Assembly: GCA_018066005.1 (NCBI GenBank)
Contig: JAGHSG010000038.1
Location: forward strand, 1 to 10,405
DNA from: Bacteroidales bacterium
GTDB lineage: Bacteria > Bacteroidota > Bacteroidia > Bacteroidales > Paludibacteraceae
DNA: 10,405 nucleotides
Direction of reading: 5' to 3'
Part shown: positions 7,064 to 10,405 of the stretch, one piece after another
How the letters are laid out: each line of letters starts with the position of its first letter
Position numbering within the stretch: position 1 is the first letter of the stretch
Notes under the pieces: model-generated
Told to the model about the DNA's origin: nothing
Seen by the model: only the letters and a program-made list of their open reading frames with translations
Databases searched by the model: none
Translations under genes and position numbers: made by a program

Positions 7064-7921
7064 ATGTTTTATAATCGCAACCAATCCGACCGCTCTCAAT
7101 CGTTTAATGAGAGCCGTGAAACAAAAAAAGTTAATTACGAAACGCGTCGTCCCAAAGAGAAAGAGATGATTTTTGGTACACGTGCCGTCATGGAAGCCAT
7201 TGATGCCGGTAAAACCTTGGATAAAATCCTTATTCGCCGGGATATGTCGTCCGCTATTGCCCGTGAATTATTGGCTAAACTGACGGATAGTGAGGGACAT
7301 ATTGCTACGAATGTACAACGTGTGCCGTTGGAGAAACTCAATCAGTTTACCGACAAGAACCACCAAGGCGTAATCGCTTTTTTGTCGCCGATTGAATTCT
7401 ATCGTTTAGAAGATTTAATACCTTCTATTTATGAGTCAGGACGTACGCCCCTGCTGATGGTGTTGGATAATGTAACGGATGTGCGTAATTTTGGCGCTAT
7501 TGCTCGTACATGCGCTTGCGCGGGTGCGGATGCACTTATCATAGGTACACGCGGGTCTGTAGCCATTAACGGCGATGCGGTTAAGACTTCGGCAGGAGCA
7601 TTACATACTCTTCCCGTTTGCAAAGTGGAAAATATGCAAAACGCGTTGCAATTCTTACGCGAGTCGGGGCTGAATATAATAGCAGCAACCGAACATGCAG
7701 ATCATGACTATACTGCCACGGATATGCGTAGTCCGCTTGCTATTGTGATGGGAAGTGAGGAGAAAGGTATTTATGAGGAAAATTTAAAACAATGTACCGA
7801 CCAGGTTCGTATTCCTATGGTCGGTACAATAGAAAGTTTGAATGTCAGCGTTGCTGCCGGAATCATGCTATATGAAGCCGTCCGCCAACGTTCCACTATT
7901 TCTTGCTGTGCCCGAACATGA
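7064..7921 (+). CDS. rlmB: 23S rRNA (guanosine-2'-O)-methyltransferase, RlmB type (SpoU/TrmH family)
   Basis: It is predicted to methylate the 2'-OH of a guanosine in the peptidyl-transferase region of 23S rRNA (G2251 in E. coli) using S-adenosylmethionine. The 285 residues comprise a polar extension (1-34), the SpoU substrate-binding domain from 'MIFGTRAVMEAI' at 35 to ~112, and a trefoil-knot SPOUT domain. Three motifs are clear: 'DNVTDVRNFGAIART' at 135-149, with its Asn and Arg; 'LAIVMGSEEKGI' at 225-236; and 'IPMVGTIESLNVSVAAGI' at 250-267. The ATG at 7064 is 20 bases after lysA. A start at 7166 would remove the extension and begin at the conserved domain. The last 26 bases overlap the 3' end of the opposing gene. 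Assignment within TrmH-type enzymes rests on motif order and the N-terminal domain. Confidence 0.92.
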   Translation: MFYNRNQSDRSQSFNESRETKKVNYETRRPKEKEMIFGTRAVMEAIDAGKTLDKILIRRDMSSAIARELLAKLTDSEGHIATNVQRVPLEKLNQFTDKNHQGVIAFLSPIEFYRLEDLIPSIYESGRTPLLMVLDNVTDVRNFGAIARTCACAGADALIIGTRGSVAINGDAVKTSAGALHTLPVCKVENMQNALQFLRESGLNIIAATEHADHDYTATDMRSPLAIVMGSEEKGIYEENLKQCTDQVRIPMVGTIESLNVSVAAGIMLYEAVRQRSTISCCART

Positions 7922-8663
7922 AGCCCACGTACAGACGTGGTCCGCTGGGCGAGATAAAATTGCTCCAATTAAGGGCTTTAATGCCGCTGTTTTTATCTCC
8001 AAACGGAAGCATATAATCCACTTTAAGAAGTAAACTGACTCCTTTGTGAATACTGAATTCCATTCCTACATAGGGGTCTAAAAGGAAGAAGCGCGTTTGG
8101 GTGTAGGATGCGTTGCAAACCGTTTCATCTTGAATGGTAGGTATTTCTTCATTCGCCGTATAGACGCGCTTGCTGACACCACCACCGATAGTTCCGCCAA
8201 TAAATAACTGCACCTTGCCTACTTGTCCATAGTAGTCACACAAAGCACCGCCCCAGCCGTTTCGCACGAAACTGCTGTTCTTCATCAGGGGCATGTTGCT
8301 CACGGCACCTTCCATTCCTACGTGAATGTGATTGATTAGGTGGACGCGTAAAGCGCCACCTATACCAAGTGTCACACCGTCTTTGGGTAGTCCGGACACA
8401 TTCTCTAAACTCCCGTTCCTGAATAATTCGTCAGGGGAATTGGAGAAAGCGTATCCGATATGTACCATACATCCTCCGCTAAATCCGGTAAAGATACCAT
8501 TAGATGTTTTCTTCTCGTCTTCCTTGTTATCCGAAGTTTGTTCTTCTTTGGCCGGTTTATTGCCGTAATAAGAGGACTTGATATCGTACACGTTTTGTGC
8601 AGATAGTGTGCTCATCCCTAATAAAACAGCAAGGAAAATTGTAAATTGTGCTTTACGCATCAT
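7896..8663 (-). CDS. Exported protein, probable outer membrane beta-barrel, function unknown
   Basis: I do not recognise a named family. The 255-residue product has a signal peptide: basic MMRK, then a hydrophobic core ending 'GMSTLSAQ', with cleavage likely after residue 23. A charged, probably disordered stretch (about 33-55, rich in Lys, Glu, Asp) follows. The rest is a run of alternating, glycine- and aromatic-rich segments ('GFSGGCMVHIGYAF', 'LFIGGTIGGGVSKRVY', 'FLLDPYVGMEFSIHKG', 'LYVGFMFG') typical of small outer membrane barrels. There are three cysteines after the signal peptide. It lies 28 bases after deoD, without an evident promoter, so it is probably co-transcribed with kdsB and deoD. 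Two adjacent ATG codons (8661-8663 and 8658-8660) could serve as the start. The 3' end overlaps rlmB. Confidence 0.75.
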   Translation of the reverse strand: MMRKAQFTIFLAVLLGMSTLSAQNVYDIKSSYYGNKPAKEEQTSDNKEDEKKTSNGIFTGFSGGCMVHIGYAFSNSPDELFRNGSLENVSGLPKDGVTLGIGGALRVHLINHIHVGMEGAVSNMPLMKNSSFVRNGWGGALCDYYGQVGKVQLFIGGTIGGGVSKRVYTANEEIPTIQDETVCNASYTQTRFFLLDPYVGMEFSIHKGVSLLLKVDYMLPFGDKNSGIKALNWSNFISPSGPRLYVGFMFGHSKK

Positions 8664-8691
8664 TCGCAGTTATTTGGGTTAAGAAAGAGTC

Positions 8692-9402
8692 TTAAAGCAA
8701 ACCAAATGCTACATCCATCATCTGTGTGAAGGTGTTTTGACGCTGTTCGGCTGTGGTGGATTCGCCGGTCAGGATATGGTCGCTTACGGTGCAAATAACC
8801 AATGCTTTTTTACCTGCACGAGCAGCATTCATATACAGGGCGGGGGCTTCCATCTCGTCGGCTAATACACCCATCTTGGTCCAATTCACTTTGCGGTCAT
8901 CCTCGCAGTAGAAACTATCGGCAGAGAACACATTTCCTACATGATACGTATAACCTAATTCTTCGCATTTCTCTACGGCTTTACGGCAGAGATTGAAGTC
9001 TGCAATAGGTGCATAAGTTCCCGGCAAGTGGAATTGCTCGGCATAGTTGCTGTCTGTGCAACTGCCCTGGGCAATGACTAAATCTCCGATGTGTACGTAC
9101 AACTGGCGACTACCGCAACTACCCACACGGATAATCGTTTCTACATCGTAGAAATTAAATAATTCGTAGGTATAAATGCCAATAGACGGGATACCCATAC
9201 CGCGACCCATAACAGTCACTTCCTTACCATTGTAGGTGCCGGTATAAGCCAACATATTACGAACTTGATTAACTAATTTGGCATCTGTTAAAAAACGTTC
9301 GGCCATCACTTTGGCACGGAGCGGGTCTCCTGCCATAATAACTGTTTTGGCAATTTCGCCATATTGTGCCCCAATATGGGGCGTTGGTGTTTGTTCTTTC
9401 AT
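8692..9402 (-). CDS. deoD: Purine nucleoside phosphorylase, DeoD (hexameric) type
   Basis: It cleaves purine (deoxy)nucleosides with phosphate to free base and (deoxy)ribose-1-phosphate in purine salvage. The 236 residues match the length of the trimeric/hexameric family. Residues equivalent to the E. coli active site can be placed: His9 ('PTPHIGA'), Gly25 and Arg29 in 'MAGDPLRAK', Arg48, Arg92 and Ser95 in 'IIRVGSCG', Met184/Glu185 in 'ADEMEAPALY', and the catalytic Asp208 in 'TVSDHI'. Arg221 is also present. Asp208 suggests the enzyme accepts 6-amino as well as 6-oxo purines, as in E. coli. The start at 9402 lies 12 bases after the kdsB stop, and the next gene follows after 28 bases. Confidence 0.95.
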   Translation of the reverse strand: MKEQTPTPHIGAQYGEIAKTVIMAGDPLRAKVMAERFLTDAKLVNQVRNMLAYTGTYNGKEVTVMGRGMGIPSIGIYTYELFNFYDVETIIRVGSCGSRQLYVHIGDLVIAQGSCTDSNYAEQFHLPGTYAPIADFNLCRKAVEKCEELGYTYHVGNVFSADSFYCEDDRKVNWTKMGVLADEMEAPALYMNAARAGKKALVICTVSDHILTGESTTAEQRQNTFTQMMDVAFGLL

Positions 9403-9414
9403 AGTAATTGTATT

Positions 9415-10188
9415 TTAATTTTGCATTTTCAAATATTTAATTGCTTCTTCCAAATCTGCCGGAGTGTCTATACCCATCGAATAGGTCTCGCACACAGCCA
9501 CTTTGATTTGATACCCGTTCTCTAACCACCTTAATTGCTCCAAACTCTCGGCTTTTTCCATGGGAGACTGGGGCAGTTGGGTAATCTGCTTCAAAATATC
9601 TGCACGATAGGCGTACATACCTATATGACGATAGTGTTTGCCTTGCGCCAACCAATCTTGCTTATCCACCCCGCGTAAGTAGGGGATGATACTCCGTGAA
9701 AACAGAACAGCGTGATTATCAACGGCAGAAAAAACAACTTTGGGCGTGTTGGGGTTCTCCAAATCTTCCCAACTGTCCTCGGTGGTGTAGGGCTTGACCA
9801 AAGTGGCTATTTCGGTCGGGAAACAACTCTTGATGGCTTCTATTTGAGACGGTTGGATAAATGGCTCATCACCCTGTATGTTGATAATAACATCCTCTTG
9901 ACGCATCGTGCATTGTGCATTGTCAACCGTCAACCATTTTTCATAGGCTTCCAAGCAGCGGTCCGTACCGCATTTATGGTCAGCGCGGGTCATAACAACT
10001 TCTCCGCCAAACCCACGAACAGTATTGTAAATACGTTCATCATCTGTGGCAACAACTACATTGTCTAATGCTTTTTTTGCTTGCTCATACACGCGCTGAA
10101 TCATAGGTTTACCGCAGATATCTACAAGCGGTTTACCGGGGAAGCGGGTGCTGGCATAACGAGCAGGTATAATACCTATAAATTGCAT
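9415..10188 (-). CDS. kdsB: 3-deoxy-manno-octulosonate cytidylyltransferase (CMP-Kdo synthetase)
   Basis: It activates Kdo with CTP to CMP-Kdo for the inner core of lipopolysaccharide. The 257 residues show the nucleotide-binding 'IPARYASTRFPGKPL' (7-21), 'VVATDDERI' (45-53), 'HKCGTDRCLE' (71-80), 'VIINIQGDEPF' (100-110) with the metal-binding Asp, 'HIGMYAYR' (188-195), 'LEQLRWLENG' (216-225) and 'GIDTPADLE' (239-247). An ATG at 10230 is in frame, but the promoter -7 box lies inside that extension, so the ATG at 10188, which begins the conserved domain, is chosen. Residues about 85-96 are encoded by a 7-base-period repeat and make the loop before 'VIINIQGDEPF' about 8 residues longer than in the E. 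coli protein. It is the first gene of a - strand run with deoD 12 bases downstream. Confidence 0.96.
   Translation of the reverse strand: MQFIGIIPARYASTRFPGKPLVDICGKPMIQRVYEQAKKALDNVVVATDDERIYNTVRGFGGEVVMTRADHKCGTDRCLEAYEKWLTVDNAQCTMRQEDVIINIQGDEPFIQPSQIEAIKSCFPTEIATLVKPYTTEDSWEDLENPNTPKVVFSAVDNHAVLFSRSIIPYLRGVDKQDWLAQGKHYRHIGMYAYRADILKQITQLPQSPMEKAESLEQLRWLENGYQIKVAVCETYSMGIDTPADLEEAIKYLKMQN
9901..9935 (-). repeat. Heptamer (7-base period) repeat block inside kdsB
   Basis: On the + strand the block reads ACGCATC, GTGCATT, GTGCATT, GTCAACC, GTCAACC: two exact tandem pairs (9908-9921 and 9922-9935) plus one diverged unit. It encodes KdsB residues about 85-96. From memory, similar short heptamers are frequent between genes in Bacteroidales; finding one inside a coding region is less usual. 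Confidence 0.85.
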
Positions 10189-10219
10189 AATTTTTTCGTC
10201 TAAAAACATTTTTCGGGTG

Positions 10220-10250
10220 CAAAGATACAACTTTTTGTTGACATTTCAAA
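10220..10250 (-). promoter_or_regulatory. Promoter of the kdsB-deoD-membrane protein run
   Basis: On the - strand TTTG (complement of 10247-10250) is followed after 19 bases by TATCTTTG (complement of 10220-10227). Initiation is expected near 10213, about 25 bases before the kdsB ATG at 10188. This excludes the longer start at 10230. Confidence 0.78.
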
Positions 10251-10255
10251 ATTTA

Positions 10256-10287
10256 TTTGCATATATGGAAAAATTTTTGTATCTTTG
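10256..10287 (+). promoter_or_regulatory. Promoter of the fumarase gene
   Basis: TTTG at 10256-10259 and TATCTTTG at 10280-10287 are 20 bases apart, matching the Bacteroidetes consensus. Initiation is expected near 10294, leaving an A/T-rich leader of about 32 bases. Its -33 box lies only 5 bases from the -33 box of the divergent kdsB promoter. Confidence 0.78.
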
Positions 10288-10325
10288 CAACGTTTTAACG
10301 AAACTCTTTATATTTATATAAAAAT

Positions 10326-10405
10326 ATGGATTACAAATACGAACCAATGTTTCAACTCGGAAAAGACGAAACCGAGTACTATTTGCTGACCAAAGACCAT
10401 GTGTC
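10326..10405 (+). CDS. Class I fumarate hydratase, N-terminal end (partial, 3' end outside window)
   Basis: Only the first 26 residues and part of a codon are in the window, starting MDYKYEPMFQLGKDETEYYL at 10326. The block 'LGKDETEYYLLTKDHVS' closely resembles the N-terminus of class I (oxygen-sensitive, 4Fe-4S) fumarases such as E. coli FumA/FumB ('MGKDNTEYYLLTSDYVS', from memory). These interconvert fumarate and malate. In anaerobic Bacteroidetes this step belongs to the reductive branch that makes succinate. The cluster-binding cysteines and catalytic region lie beyond the window. The start is supported by a promoter about 40 bases upstream and by the position of the family N-terminus. 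Without the rest of the protein, the assignment rests on this short block. Confidence 0.83.
   Translation, partial: MDYKYEPMFQLGKDETEYYLLTKDHV

Noticed and set aside
7925..7940. Hairpin CCACGT-ACAG-ACGTGG just after the rlmB stop codon
   Set aside because: The stem is only 6 base pairs with no T tract on either strand, and the bases encode part of the opposing protein. It is not enough to call a terminator.
10189..10230. 14-residue N-terminal extension of KdsB
   Set aside because: The -7 box of the promoter (10220-10227) lies inside it, so the first ATG would not be transcribed. The ATG at 10209 would be only a few bases from the transcript start, and the family begins at the ATG at 10188.
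10291..10300. CGTT-TT-AACG inverted repeat near the fumarase transcription start
   Set aside because: Four-base arms in A/T-rich DNA are expected by chance, and there is no second copy to suggest an operator.
1..10405. CRISPR arrays, insertion sequences, prophage or defence genes
   Set aside because: No spaced repeats, transposase or integrase motifs, long terminal inverted repeats or known defence domains were found. All long frames are accounted for by the genes listed.

Overview
The window looks like a piece of a Bacteroidales chromosome (Bacteroides/Prevotella-like). The reasons are: five promoters of the Bacteroidetes primary-sigma type (a TTTG about 19-20 bases upstream of TAnnTTTG), almost no Shine-Dalgarno sequences, a tRNA without an encoded CCA tail, a TonB-dependent receptor tail, a DUF4491 protein, a Bacteroidetes-type DsbD and a class I fumarase. 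No phage, transposase, CRISPR or defence genes were seen. It reads as ordinary core chromosome.

Layout. Bases 1-416 hold the 3' end of a TonB-dependent receptor gene on the + strand. Its intrinsic terminator lies inside the 3' end of the convergent DUF4491 gene (706 down to 428, - strand). Next on the - strand is tRNA-Lys(CTT) at 817-890 with its own promoter and terminator. A divergent promoter at 1014-1045 starts a tight + strand run: nadE (NAD synthetase), a dsbD-like transmembrane thiol-disulfide reductase, lysC (aspartokinase), lysA (diaminopimelate decarboxylase, overlapping lysC by 4 bases) and rlmB (23S rRNA 2'-O-methyltransferase). Gaps are 3, 21, -4 and 20 bases, so this is probably one operon. 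rlmB overlaps tail to tail with a - strand run that, in transcription order, is kdsB (CMP-Kdo synthesis), deoD (purine nucleoside phosphorylase) and an exported outer-membrane-type protein of unknown function. kdsB has a promoter back to back with that of a class I fumarase gene leaving the window on the + strand.

How the genes fit together. lysC and lysA are the first and last steps of the meso-diaminopimelate/lysine route. kdsB supplies CMP-Kdo for lipopolysaccharide. dsbD moves reducing power to the periplasm. nadE and deoD are cofactor and purine-salvage enzymes. The combination looks like Bacteroidetes housekeeping clusters rather than one dedicated system.

The most unusual signals are small. 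A 7-base-period repeat block inside kdsB adds about 8 residues to a loop. An 11-base tandem repeat sits in the dsbD linker, where gain or loss of one unit would give an immediate stop codon. The DsbD N-terminal domain is shortened. I found no convincing undescribed multi-gene system here.
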